A stretch of 64,000 bases of DNA from contig NZ_LT906483.1 in assembly GCF_900187065.1 (NCBI RefSeq), forward strand, positions 4,836,001-4,900,000. Direction: 5' to 3'. This stretch comes from Mycolicibacterium thermoresistibile (lineage in GTDB: Bacteria; Actinomycetota; Actinomycetes; Mycobacteriales; Mycobacteriaceae). Below the pieces are notes generated by a model. The model searched no databases, was not told where the DNA came from, and saw only the letters and a program-made list of their open reading frames with translations. The position numbers and the translations under genes are program-made. This document shows positions 36,001 to 44,660 of the stretch, piece by piece; the first letter of the stretch is position 1, and every line of letters begins with the position of its first letter.

Positions 36001-36720
36001 ATGGAATTCCAGGGGCTTCATGTGCTGGTGACCGGAGGCACCGGCGGTATCGGGCTGGCCTGCGCCCGCGCGTTCGCCGAAGCCGGCGCCGAGGTCACCG
36101 TGACCGGTCGCGACGCCGGCCGCGGCGCGGCAGCGGCCGGAGCGCATCCGCGCCTCCGGTTCATCCGGGGCGATCTGGCCGACCTCGCATCGGTGCAGAA
36201 CCTCATCCGGTATGCCGACGCCGTGGACGTCCTGGTGAACAACGCGGCGAGCTTCCCCGGCGCACTGACCGTCGAGCAGGACGCCGAGTCGTTCACCCGG
36301 ACCTTCGCCACCAACGTCACCGGCACGTACTTTCTGACGGCGGGCCTGATCCCGGGCATGCTGGCGCGTGGACGCGGCAGCATCGTCAACATCACCTCGA
36401 TGGTGGCCACCAAGGCAGTTCCGGGGGCCTCGGTGTACAGCTCGTCCAAGGCCGCGGTCGAATCGCTCACCCGCTCATGGGCCGTCGAATTCGCGGCCCA
36501 CGGCATCCGGGTCAACGCGGTCGCCCCGGGGCCGACGAGCACCGACGGGGTGGCCACCGAGTGGGGCGAGACCAACGAGGCTCTGGGCCGGGCCCTGCCC
36601 ATCGGCCGCACCGCCGATCCCGACGAGATCGCCCAGGCCGTCGTGTTCCTGGCATCGTCGCGCGCCAGCTTCATCACCGGAGCGGTGCTGCACGTCGACG
36701 GCGGGGGGATCGCGGTCTGA
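36001..36720 (+). CDS. Short-chain dehydrogenase/reductase
   Basis: 239 aa from the ATG at 36001, with GAGAGG upstream. Cofactor motif VTGGTGGIGLACA, NNAAS, and the catalytic YSSSKAAVE (Y-x-x-x-K). The C-terminal ASFITGAVLHVDGGGIAV is typical of FabG-like SDRs. The residue after the second beta-strand (VTGRDAG) suggests NADP. Substrate unknown. It precedes a metallo-beta-lactamase-fold gene by 127 nt on the same strand. Confidence 0.92.
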   Translation: MEFQGLHVLVTGGTGGIGLACARAFAEAGAEVTVTGRDAGRGAAAAGAHPRLRFIRGDLADLASVQNLIRYADAVDVLVNNAASFPGALTVEQDAESFTRTFATNVTGTYFLTAGLIPGMLARGRGSIVNITSMVATKAVPGASVYSSSKAAVESLTRSWAVEFAAHGIRVNAVAPGPTSTDGVATEWGETNEALGRALPIGRTADPDEIAQAVVFLASSRASFITGAVLHVDGGGIAV

Positions 36721-36847
36721 CGAACGTCCGTCGTGTGGATGAGTCTGGGTGAGTCTGGATGAGTTCTGTCGTCCATGGATGTTCCGGGAGACGTCAACAC
36801 CTTCCGCATCGTCGTCACCACAGACGATCGAGCCCGAGGAGAACGCC

Positions 36848-37762
36848 ATGAGCACGACCGCCGTCCGACCCGTCGCACACCCGGAGCACGATGAGCTGGT
36901 CCCATCCCGATACGCGCTGCGCGTCGGCGACATCGAGGTGCTGGTGATCAGCGACGGGGTGTTGCCGTTGCCGGCCGCGACCCTGGCCACCAACGCGGAC
37001 CGGGCCGAATTGGCGGCCTGGCTGCATGACATGTTTCTGCCGGCGGACCTGTTCGACTGGCCGTTGAACGTAGCCGTGGTGCGCAGCGGTGACCGGACCA
37101 TACTCATCGATTCCGGCCTGGGACTGGAGTTTCCCGAGTTTCCACGGGCTGGCCGGTTGGCCCACCGAATGCAGGCAGCCGGCATCGAGCCCGCAGCCGT
37201 GACCGACGTGGTGCTGACCCACCTGCACATGGACCACGTCGGCGGGTTGCTCACCGACGGGCTCATGGGCCGACTACGGCCGGACCTGCGGGTGCATCTG
37301 GCCGCTGCGGAGGCCGAGTTCTGGGCCGCACCCGACTTCTCCCGCACCGCGATGCCGCACCCGGTGCCCGATGTGCTCCGGGCGGTTGCGTCACGATTCC
37401 TCGACGTGTACCGCGATCGGTTACGGCCGTTCGACACGCAGTACGAGGTGGCGCCCGGTGTGTCGGTACATCGCACCGGTGGACACACACCGGGGCACAG
37501 CATTGTGCGGTTGGAGTCCGGCAAAGACCGACTCACCTTCGCCGGTGATGCGGTGTTCCAGGTCGGGTTCGACAACCCGCAGTGGCACAACGGATTCGAA
37601 CATGATCCCGAGGAAGCGGCGCGTGTCCGGGTTCGGCTGCTGCAGGAGATCGCGGCATCCGGCGAGACCCTGGTGGCCACCCACCTGCCGTTTCCGTCAC
37701 TGTGCCGGGTGGCGCCGCGGGGCGAGGCGTTCAGGTTCGTGCCCACCGTGTGGGATCACTGA
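36848..37762 (+). CDS. Metallo-beta-lactamase-fold hydrolase
   Basis: 304 aa from the ATG at 36848 with GAGGAG 6 nt upstream; the frame is open 33 codons earlier but lacks support. Zinc-binding motif LTHLHMDHVGG (HxHxDH), a further His in TGGHTPGHS, Asp in FAGDAVF and His in ATHLPFPS complete a binuclear site. The family includes lactonases (quorum-quenching type), glyoxalase-like enzymes and sulfatases; the layout is closest to AHL-lactonase/MBL-fold hydrolases. The physiological substrate is unknown. Confidence 0.9.
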   Translation: MSTTAVRPVAHPEHDELVPSRYALRVGDIEVLVISDGVLPLPAATLATNADRAELAAWLHDMFLPADLFDWPLNVAVVRSGDRTILIDSGLGLEFPEFPRAGRLAHRMQAAGIEPAAVTDVVLTHLHMDHVGGLLTDGLMGRLRPDLRVHLAAAEAEFWAAPDFSRTAMPHPVPDVLRAVASRFLDVYRDRLRPFDTQYEVAPGVSVHRTGGHTPGHSIVRLESGKDRLTFAGDAVFQVGFDNPQWHNGFEHDPEEAARVRVRLLQEIAASGETLVATHLPFPSLCRVAPRGEAFRFVPTVWDH

Positions 37763-37794
37763 CATCCGGGCCGGGCCCCGGTGTGACCGCGTCG

Positions 37795-38658
37795 CTAGAA
37801 CACCCGGATCCAGTCGATGATCATGTCCGCCGGATAGCTGCCTCCGGCCGGCTCACGGCCGCCGGACCCTCCGACGGCGATGTTGAAGACCGGCACCATG
37901 GTGTAACCGGGATCGTTGAACGGCCACTCCGGCAACGAGTTCGCCAGCACGGTGAAGAAGGGCTCCTTGCCCGGCTCGTAGTCCTGCCAGAAGTACATGC
38001 CCGACGGCAGCCAGGTCATCCGCCAGGTGTGCCAGGCACTGTCCACCGGGTAGTTCTGGGTCTGGAACATCGTACCGTCGAGTTTGGCGTGCACCGTTGC
38101 GCCCGACGGCCAGTCCCGGTTGCCGTACCACTCGAAGATGTCGATCTCGGCGCCGCGCACCGGGTCGTCGTTGAGCAGCCAGAACGCCGGCCAGGCGCCG
38201 TCGGTCAGGCAGTTGAGTTTGACGCGTGCCTCCCAGGTGGTGCCCACCCCGCCACGCCACAGGCCGACGATCTTGGCGCTGGCGTACTTCTCCCGGATGT
38301 TCGCCCCCGGGCCGCGGGTGGCACGGATGACCAGGTTGCCGTTGCCGTCGTGGAAGACGTGCTCCTGGTCGGTGACGTAGCGGCCCATGTTGTACGGCTT
38401 GTCCCATTCGACCGGGTTCCGGATCGTCTCCCGCTCCGGAACGATGAACCACTTCGCCGGATCCGGGGGCGACCCCGCCGGCCCGTCGAACTCGTCGGCG
38501 AACAGCAGACCAGGCCCGGAGGCCGCCTCCGGTGTGTCCGGTCCCGGAGCCGGCGCATCGAGCACCGGCTGCGCGCCGGCCTGCGGAAGCGGCAGCGCGG
38601 CGGCGACCGCACCGAATCCCAGCATCATCATCGCTTGACGGCGGTTCATCATCGGCAT
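37795..38658 (-). CDS. Exported glycoside hydrolase family 16 (laminarinase-like)
   Basis: 287 aa. An N-terminal NRR-containing, Tat-like signal (MMNRRQAMMMLGFGAVAAAL) is followed by a linker and a GH16 jelly-roll. The catalytic signature EIDIFEWYG (E-x-D-x-x-E nucleophile and acid/base) is intact, flanked by WPAFWLLNDD and HTWRMTWLPS. GH16 enzymes cleave beta-1,3 or mixed-linkage glucans; M. tuberculosis Rv0315 is a comparable exported member. It converges on the MBL-fold gene with a 32-nt GC-rich gap. Confidence 0.92.
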   Translation of the reverse strand: MPMMNRRQAMMMLGFGAVAAALPLPQAGAQPVLDAPAPGPDTPEAASGPGLLFADEFDGPAGSPPDPAKWFIVPERETIRNPVEWDKPYNMGRYVTDQEHVFHDGNGNLVIRATRGPGANIREKYASAKIVGLWRGGVGTTWEARVKLNCLTDGAWPAFWLLNDDPVRGAEIDIFEWYGNRDWPSGATVHAKLDGTMFQTQNYPVDSAWHTWRMTWLPSGMYFWQDYEPGKEPFFTVLANSLPEWPFNDPGYTMVPVFNIAVGGSGGREPAGGSYPADMIIDWIRVF

Positions 38659-38797
38659 GGTTGAACCGTAAATGGCGCAGCGTGGTTCGGGCTGCCTATT
38701 CGAGCGGATTCGCGGCGTTTCGTGTTCCGGCCCGGGTGACGGCGCGAAATCCGCACCCGCGTGCGAAGAGTCGGTCGCCGTTGCTCGGCAAACCCGG

Positions 38798-39556
38798 TCA
38801 GCTCGGCGCGTTGGCCTTCACCGCCGCCAGCGCATCGGCGCTGAGCTGGGCCAACTCCTGAGCCTCAGCCACCGTCAACGCGGACGCGTAGATCTGGGCC
38901 ATCCGCCGATTGGTTGCCTGCTCGACCTCGGCGTAACGGTCCTTCTTGTCCGTGCCCTCGGGGTACGGTTCCGGCCAGCCGAACATCTGTGCGTACTGGC
39001 GACCCTTGTTGAGCATGTGCGCCTCGATCGGGCTGATGTCGGACAGGGTGAGCGCATTGAAGTGCAGACCCGCGCGCAGCTCCCGCAGCACGAACATGAC
39101 CTGCAACGCGCGGGCCGGAGCATCGTCGGCCAACGGCATGGTCCGCCAGCCGGCGAACAGCGGGACCCCCGCGGGCGGCGCCGCGGCGATCACCTTCTCC
39201 CCCAACCCGGCGAGACGGTCCAGGCCATCGGCACCCGACAGGTACTTGCGGCCGAAGTCGGCGGTCTGCGCCCAATACCGCTGGGCCGCACCCTCGGCGC
39301 CGTGCACGGCGACCCCCTCGTCCCACAGTGCCGCCAGGCCGGTGGGCTCGAACACCACGAACACCGACGCCACCGTCGCCCCGCTGGCCTGGCCCAGCAC
39401 CCCGCCACGCCCGGCGACGTACCCGGCCAACGGATTCTGGTAACCGGCGGCCTGGCTCGCACTGAACGTCTCCGGGTGCAACATGAACAACGCAACGGCC
39501 TGCTCCATCGCCGCTCCCGCGTCCGCAACGGCTTTCGTCATGTCGGTGTCGCTCAT
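38798..39556 (-). CDS. SCO6745-family protein
   Basis: 252 aa. A helical, soluble protein with segments YQNPLAGYVAGRGGVLG, VVFEPTGLAALWDEG and HFNALTLSDISPIEAHMLNKG that match the actinobacterial SCO6745 family. I know of no established activity. No signal peptide or cofactor motif is visible. Divergent from the DUF1254 gene across 338 nt. Confidence 0.75.
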   Translation of the reverse strand: MSDTDMTKAVADAGAAMEQAVALFMLHPETFSASQAAGYQNPLAGYVAGRGGVLGQASGATVASVFVVFEPTGLAALWDEGVAVHGAEGAAQRYWAQTADFGRKYLSGADGLDRLAGLGEKVIAAAPPAGVPLFAGWRTMPLADDAPARALQVMFVLRELRAGLHFNALTLSDISPIEAHMLNKGRQYAQMFGWPEPYPEGTDKKDRYAEVEQATNRRMAQIYASALTVAEAQELAQLSADALAAVKANAPS

Positions 39557-39894
39557 CGCACGTCCTCTTCCTTCGGCCTTCGGCTTTCTCTCATCCTGAC
39601 ATGCACCCCGGGGACACCTCGATCGAGCCGTCCCCGGGCGGGCGGCCAGGATCGACCTTGTCTGCGCTTTGGGTTCGACGGTTTCGCCGTGGCCGTGAGC
39701 CGACCGTTCCCGGACCGCCCGCGCGGCCGTCGAGTGCGTGTACGTGCTTGTCAGACAAACGGATCGGCTGTGTCACCGTGAACCGACACCCTCCCCACCG
39801 CTGCGGGGCTAGAGTGAACCCGCGAATGCGCCGCCCGGCATCGTCACCGTGTCGCGACAGCGCACCACCTGTTCGAACGTTCAGAGGACGCCGG
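39557..39894. other. Intergenic region between divergent genes
   Basis: 338 nt shared upstream region of the SCO6745-family and DUF1254 genes; the plus frame is open through it but reads Pro/Arg-rich without family features. An AGAGGA ribosome-binding site precedes 39895. No symmetrical operator noticed. Confidence 0.4.
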
Positions 39895-41361
39895 ATGATC
39901 AGCTGGATGAGCCGGCGCGCGAATGCGGCGGCGGCGCTCGTGGCGGCGCTCGTGGCGATGCCCGCTCTGATCACCGCCTCCGCATGCTCGTCGAGCAACT
40001 CTCCTCCGCCGCGGCCCGGCACCACCGGCGGTGCGGCCGCTGACGACGTCTCGGCCATCGCGGTTCAGACCTACGTCTACACCTACCCGCTGGTGGCGGT
40101 CGAGGTCACCCGACGCCAGTCGACCAACGTTGCGGCTACCGACCCGTCGACGGGCGCAGCCCCGATGAATCAGCTTGCCCACCTGGGGTTTCTGCCGACA
40201 GCCGAGTTCACGGGAGTGGTGCGGCCCAACGTCGACACGCTGTACACCTCGATGTTCTTCGATGTGTCGGCCGAGCCGTTGATCGTCACCGTCCCGCCCA
40301 TGGGAGACCGCTACCACCTGTTCCCGCTGCTGGACATGTGGACCAACGTCGACGCCTCACCCGGGACCCGCACCGTCGACGACGCCGGCACCGGTTATGA
40401 GTTCGCGATCGTCGGGCCGAACTGGCACGGTGACCTGCCCGAGGGTGTGCGGGAGTACCGGTCGGCCACCGACGCGGGCTGGATGATCGGCCGGATCCAG
40501 GTCAACGGCCCCGAGGACATGCCCGCGGTCATCGACCTGCAGAACGCGATGACGGCGGTTCCGCTCAGCGCCCACGGCACCCCCTACGAGCCACCCGGCA
40601 ACGCTGACCTGCGGCCGGACTGGCCCCGGGGCCGGGAGGTGTCCCGCTACATTCACGACCTGTCGCCACAGCAGTACTGGGACCTGTTCTATTCGGGGCT
40701 CTCCCACGATCAGCCCCGGCCCGGCGACGAGGTCCTGCTGGAGCGGCTCGCCGCCGTCGGTTGGAGTCCGACCGAGAAGCTCGATCTGGCGCAGCTTCCC
40801 GACGACGAGCGCGACGTCTGGGAGCAGGCCTGGCCGCAGGCGTTGAGCCAGATCGAGGTGGACCTGGGCAGCGAGGAGGTCAACGGGTGGCTGCTCGCCC
40901 GCACCGGCCTGGGGGATTACGGCACCGACTACGCGACCCGCGCCGTCGTCGCACACGGCGGGCTGGGCGCCAACCTGCCCTCCGACGCCGTGTACCCGAC
41001 GGTCCGCGTCGATGACACCGGTGCCCAACTCAACGCCGCGAACGACTATGTACTGCGGTTCTCCCCTGAGGATCTGCCGCCGGTGCGTGGCTTCTGGTCG
41101 CTGACCCTCTACGACGACCGCGGCTTCTTCGTCGACAACCCGCTCGACCGGTACGCCCTGCGCGGCGAACGGCTGACCACGAATCCGGACGGCTCCGTCG
41201 ACGTCTACGTGCGGCACGAGCCACCCGGCTCGGACAGAGAGGCCAACTGGCTGCCCACACCGGAGACCGGCGACTTCAACCTGATGTTGCGGCTGTACTG
41301 GCCCGAAGCGGAGATTCTGGACGGCGGTTGGAATCCGCCACCGGTCCAGATCCTCCAGTAG
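39895..41361 (+). CDS. DUF1254/DUF1214 exported protein
   Basis: 488 aa from the ATG at 39895 with AGAGGA upstream. A signal peptide with a marginal lipobox (ITASAC) suggests a lipoprotein. The N-terminal DUF1254 region contains YVYTYPLVAVEVTRRQ and RPNVDTLYTSMFFDVS. The C-terminal DUF1214 part contains PVRGFWSLTLYDDRGFFVDN and NWLPTPETGDFNLMLRLYWP. Both halves are highly conserved in bacteria, but the function is not known. A PfkB kinase gene follows 59 nt later on the same strand. Confidence 0.88.
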   Translation: MISWMSRRANAAAALVAALVAMPALITASACSSSNSPPPRPGTTGGAAADDVSAIAVQTYVYTYPLVAVEVTRRQSTNVAATDPSTGAAPMNQLAHLGFLPTAEFTGVVRPNVDTLYTSMFFDVSAEPLIVTVPPMGDRYHLFPLLDMWTNVDASPGTRTVDDAGTGYEFAIVGPNWHGDLPEGVREYRSATDAGWMIGRIQVNGPEDMPAVIDLQNAMTAVPLSAHGTPYEPPGNADLRPDWPRGREVSRYIHDLSPQQYWDLFYSGLSHDQPRPGDEVLLERLAAVGWSPTEKLDLAQLPDDERDVWEQAWPQALSQIEVDLGSEEVNGWLLARTGLGDYGTDYATRAVVAHGGLGANLPSDAVYPTVRVDDTGAQLNAANDYVLRFSPEDLPPVRGFWSLTLYDDRGFFVDNPLDRYALRGERLTTNPDGSVDVYVRHEPPGSDREANWLPTPETGDFNLMLRLYWPEAEILDGGWNPPPVQILQ

Positions 41362-41420
41362 CCGCGGCCGGCCGGCATCCCGCGGTCTCGAACGGCGGCG
41401 GGGTGGGTATCCCGTCTGCC

Positions 41421-42416
41421 ATGACCGATGCCCCACCGCCCGACGAACGACCCGAGAACGCGGTCGTGATCTTCGCTCCCCTGCCGGTTCTCACCGTGAC
41501 GATCGAGGACCGCTCGGGGGAGGCCGACATTCACGTCCACGCCGGCGGGCAGGGGGTCTGGCAGTCGCGGATGCTGTCCTCGCTCGGGGTGCCGGTGGTG
41601 CTGTGCGCCGCCGTCGGCGGGGAGACCGGCGACGTTCTCGGCCACCTGCTGCCGATCCCGGATGTCACCGTGCGCACCGTGCCGGTCAGCTCCCGCAACG
41701 GGGCCTACGTACACGACCGCCGCACCGGCGAGCGGCAGGTGATCGCCGAATCCCCCGGCAGCCCGTTGGACCGACACGAACTCGACTCGCTCTACGAGCT
41801 GACCCTGACCGAGGGCTTGAAACACGGCCGGGTGCTGCTCTCCGGGCCGCAGGAGTTCGGCACGCTGCCGGCTCAGCTCTACCGGCGGCTGGCCGGCGAT
41901 CTGGGTGGCAACGGTTGTCAGGTGGCGGCCGATCTCTCCGGTGACCGGCTCGAGGCCGTCCTGGCCGGAGGGCCCGAGCTCATCAAGGTGAGCCATGAGG
42001 AACTGCTCGCCGACGGACGAGCCAAATCCGACGACGCCGCGGATCTGGTCGATGCCATGCGCACCCTGCGGGACGACGGCGCGGGCACGGTCGTGGTGTC
42101 GCGGGCGGGGTCCGCGCCGGCGCTGGCGTTGCTCGACGGTCAGCGGCCCGGTGGTGACGGATCCCGCGGCGGGTCGGTGGTCGAGATCGTCATGCCGACG
42201 TTGGAACCCGCCGATTCGGCCGGTGCCGGAGATTCCATGACCGCCGGCATCGTCGCGGCGCTGGCGCAGGGACGGCCGTTGCGTCGGGCGTTGCAGGTCG
42301 GTGCGGCGTGTGGGGCGCTCAATGTGGTGCGGCACGGTCTGGGCACCGGCGGCGCGGAGGCGGTGGAGACGCTCGCCGAACGTGTGGAACTGCGCGCATG
42401 GGAGGCAGCGGGGTGA
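41421..42416 (+). CDS. PfkB-family carbohydrate kinase
   Basis: 331 aa from the ATG at 41421. Substrate region AGGQGVWQSRMLSSLGV and catalytic/anion-hole motif DSAGAGDSMTAGIVAAL (GAGD with catalytic Asp) are intact. It is closest in layout to 1-phosphofructokinase/tagatose-6-phosphate kinase. The N-terminal PENAVVIFAPLPVLTV lacks the usual NPAxD motif of FruK, so the sugar is uncertain. It is followed 55 nt later by surE, probably in one transcript. Confidence 0.88.
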   Translation: MTDAPPPDERPENAVVIFAPLPVLTVTIEDRSGEADIHVHAGGQGVWQSRMLSSLGVPVVLCAAVGGETGDVLGHLLPIPDVTVRTVPVSSRNGAYVHDRRTGERQVIAESPGSPLDRHELDSLYELTLTEGLKHGRVLLSGPQEFGTLPAQLYRRLAGDLGGNGCQVAADLSGDRLEAVLAGGPELIKVSHEELLADGRAKSDDAADLVDAMRTLRDDGAGTVVVSRAGSAPALALLDGQRPGGDGSRGGSVVEIVMPTLEPADSAGAGDSMTAGIVAALAQGRPLRRALQVGAACGALNVVRHGLGTGGAEAVETLAERVELRAWEAAG

Positions 42417-42471
42417 GGCCGGTGACTGCGCGAACGCCGGGGACGACGGGGCCCGGGAGGAGGTGCGACAC

Positions 42472-43269
42472 ATGGTGGCACGCGCGCTGGTGACCAATGA
42501 CGACGGCATCGATTCACCCGGGCTGCATGCGCTGGTGATCGCGGCTCATCGGGCGGGCCTGGAGGTGATCGTCGCCGCCCCGGTCGAGCAGGCCAGCGGT
42601 GCGAGCGCGGCGCTCAGCGCCGTCCGGCGCGACGGCCGCACCGTCGTCGAGCGCCGCGACCTGCCCGGCCTCGACGGTGTCGAGGCGTGGGCGGTGCACG
42701 CCCAGCCCGGCCACATCGTCGCCGCGGCGCTCAACGGCTGGTTCGACCCGCGTCCGGACCTGGTGCTGTCCGGAATCAACCACGGCGCGAATGTCGGGCG
42801 CGCCGTGCTGCATTCGGGCACGGTGGGCGCGGCACTCACCGCCAAGATCAGCGACACCCGCGCGCTGGCGGTGTCCCTGGATGTTGCGCTTCACCCCACC
42901 GGCACCCGGCACTGGGACACCGCGGCCGCCGTGGTGGTCCCGGTGCTGGAGCTGCTGTTCGACGCACCCCACGGCACCGTGCTGTCGCTCAACGTCCCGG
43001 ATCGCCCCGCCGCCGAACTGCGTCGGATGCGCCACGCCCGGCTCGCCCGTGGCGGCGCGGTGCAGACCCGGGTGGAGGAGGTCCGCGGCGGCGGGGTCCG
43101 GCTGGCCGAGGTCGAGGTGCCCGACGTGCCGGAATCCGACACCGACAGCGCGCTGCTCGATGCCGGGCATCCCACGCTGACCGAGCTGCGGTCGGTCGAG
43201 GCCGACGACGGGGACCTGGTGCGTAAGTGGTTGGCCGGACAGCCGGTGGAGTTGTTCGGAAAGCACTAG
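42472..43269 (+). CDS. surE: 5'-nucleotidase SurE
   Basis: 265 aa from the ATG at 42472, preceded by GGGAGGAGG. The SurE signature VTNDDGIDSPGLHAL with metal-binding Asp-Asp, Ser and SGINHGANVGRAVLHSGTVGAA are present. SurE dephosphorylates nucleoside monophosphates and helps survival in stationary phase. The upstream frame (from 42301) belongs to the PfkB gene in another phase. Coupling with a PfkB kinase suggests nucleoside or sugar-phosphate salvage. Confidence 0.92.
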   Translation: MVARALVTNDDGIDSPGLHALVIAAHRAGLEVIVAAPVEQASGASAALSAVRRDGRTVVERRDLPGLDGVEAWAVHAQPGHIVAAALNGWFDPRPDLVLSGINHGANVGRAVLHSGTVGAALTAKISDTRALAVSLDVALHPTGTRHWDTAAAVVVPVLELLFDAPHGTVLSLNVPDRPAAELRRMRHARLARGGAVQTRVEEVRGGGVRLAEVEVPDVPESDTDSALLDAGHPTLTELRSVEADDGDLVRKWLAGQPVELFGKH

Positions 43270-43460
43270 CGCACACGGTTTCACGTCATGGATTGGGCGG
43301 TGGAGCGCCTACTGCCCGGTTCGGACTCCGGAACGGGCCGGCCACGGCGACCGTGCATCCGTTCTCGCACATCCGACACATCGGCCGCACCTCTGTGTTC
43401 GCACCTCGGAGTCGTGGTTGCGCCGGCGTGCGCCCGACCTCCGGCAGATTGCGGTTCCGC

Positions 43461-43928
43461 TCAGCGCCGTTGGGGAGTGACCCGCATCTCCTGGCCAGGA
43501 TGTGAGGAGACCGTGACGATGACGGTGCCCGGGCCGGTCACGAACCTGGTGTTGGCGTAGCCGATGAAGCCGTAATGCCCGTCGATCGTCGACACGGCGG
43601 TGATGTCGCGGTTGCTGGCGGCGCCGGTGTCGAGGTTCCGCCATGCCGCGGTCACGGTGAGCGCGCAGGATCCGTCGTACACGCCGGCGTCGTACCGGAT
43701 CACCGCGCGCACCCCGTCCTCGATCCGGTCCCCGACCTGCACCGGCGTCACCTGGGCCTCGGCGCTGGCCGTTCCGCCGCAGGCCGGTGACGCCACCACC
43801 GGCACCTCGTCGAGGTACGCCTCGGCGTACGCCGTGCCGGCCCCCGACCAGGCACCGGCCAGTGCGACGGCGAACAGGCCGGCCACGCGCAATGCGGTCA
43901 TACCCGGATATCGCGGCACGGTACGCAT
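43461..43928 (-). CDS. Secreted hypothetical protein
   Basis: 155 aa (or 146 from an internal ATG at 43901). A signal peptide (VAGLFAVALAGAWSGAGTAYA) precedes a roughly 115-residue beta-rich mature part with two cysteines (SPACGG and DGSCAL) likely forming a disulfide. I recognise no family. It begins 3 nt after the stop of the tetR gene on the same strand, so it may be co-transcribed with the regulator. Confidence 0.7.
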   Translation of the reverse strand: MRTVPRYPGMTALRVAGLFAVALAGAWSGAGTAYAEAYLDEVPVVASPACGGTASAEAQVTPVQVGDRIEDGVRAVIRYDAGVYDGSCALTVTAAWRNLDTGAASNRDITAVSTIDGHYGFIGYANTRFVTGPGTVIVTVSSHPGQEMRVTPQRR

Positions 43929-43931
43929 GTG

Positions 43932-44552
43932 TTAGCCGCGGGCATGCGGCGCGCGCAGTCCGAGCGTGCGGCGACCGGCCGCGAGCAACTCGTCACGCAG
44001 GGCCGCCTCGTCGAGGTCGCCGTAGTCGACGCCGGCGGCCGCCGCGATCCCCGCCATCACCACCGCGGCCTTGACCCTCCCGCCGGGTCCGGGTTGGACG
44101 TCGCCGAGCAGCGCCATCTGCCGTTGCACCACCTCCGCCCAGTCCGGCCGGGTCCGCAGCAGCGCGACGACTCCCGGGTCGCCGGTGAGCAGGGAGATGA
44201 CCTCACGGTGCGCCGCCGCCAGGGCCGCGTAGCCGCGCAGGAAGTGGTCGGCCCGGGTCCGGGCGCCGCGGCGCGCCTCGGCGGCCGACACGATCTCGGC
44301 GACCTCGGAGATGAGCGGTTCCATCACCGCGGTCAGCAGTTCGTCGCGGGTGCGGAAGTGGTGGTAGATCGCCGATTTGGTCAGGCCCAGGGCGTCGGAG
44401 ATCATCTGCAGCGAGGTGCCGGCGACGCTGTGCTGTTTGAACAGTTCGATCGCGACCTCGATCAGGCGCTGCCGGGTCGGACCGGTGCCTGCGGACGCAC
44501 GGCTGGTCAACAGGGCTGCCTCTCTGCTGATGGGCTTGCCGACACCGCTCAC
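43932..44552 (-). CDS. TetR-family transcriptional regulator
   Basis: 206 aa from a GTG at 44550-44552, chosen because the open frame further upstream runs into the operator repeats; a start slightly downstream is possible. The HTH domain reads RLIEVAIELFKQHSVAGTSLQMISDALGLTKSAIYHHFRTRDELL. The C-terminal domain is helical with an FLRGYAALAA segment, as in ligand-binding TetR proteins. It is divergent from an SDR gene, and three copies of a 17-bp repeat fill the space between them, so it probably represses itself and the SDR. Ligand unknown. Confidence 0.9.
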   Translation of the reverse strand: MSGVGKPISREAALLTSRASAGTGPTRQRLIEVAIELFKQHSVAGTSLQMISDALGLTKSAIYHHFRTRDELLTAVMEPLISEVAEIVSAAEARRGARTRADHFLRGYAALAAAHREVISLLTGDPGVVALLRTRPDWAEVVQRQMALLGDVQPGPGGRVKAAVVMAGIAAAAGVDYGDLDEAALRDELLAAGRRTLGLRAPHARG

Positions 44553-44557
44553 TCTAA

Positions 44558-44574
44558 CCGACCATCCGTACAGG
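44558..44574 (-). promoter_or_regulatory. TetR operator-like repeat, copy 1 (inverted)
   Basis: Minus-strand CCTGTACGGATGGTCGG; matches copies 2 and 3 at most positions and forms a large inverted repeat with copy 2. It lies immediately upstream of the tetR start. Confidence 0.65.
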
Positions 44575-44580
44575 CCAGGT

Positions 44581-44597
44581 CTGTACGTTTGGTCAGG
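44581..44597 (+). promoter_or_regulatory. TetR operator-like repeat, copy 2
   Basis: CTGTACGTTTGGTCAGG; directly repeated 23 nt further on as copy 3 and inverted relative to copy 1. Confidence 0.65.
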
Positions 44598-44603
44598 TAC
44601 CAC

Positions 44604-44620
44604 CTGTACGATTGGTCAGT
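44604..44620 (+). promoter_or_regulatory. TetR operator-like repeat, copy 3
   Basis: CTGTACGATTGGTCAGT, 40 nt before the SDR start codon; nearly identical to copy 2. Confidence 0.6.
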
Positions 44621-44660
44621 CAGTCGCGGCGATGGGCCGCGGCGACCCCCGAGGAGAACC

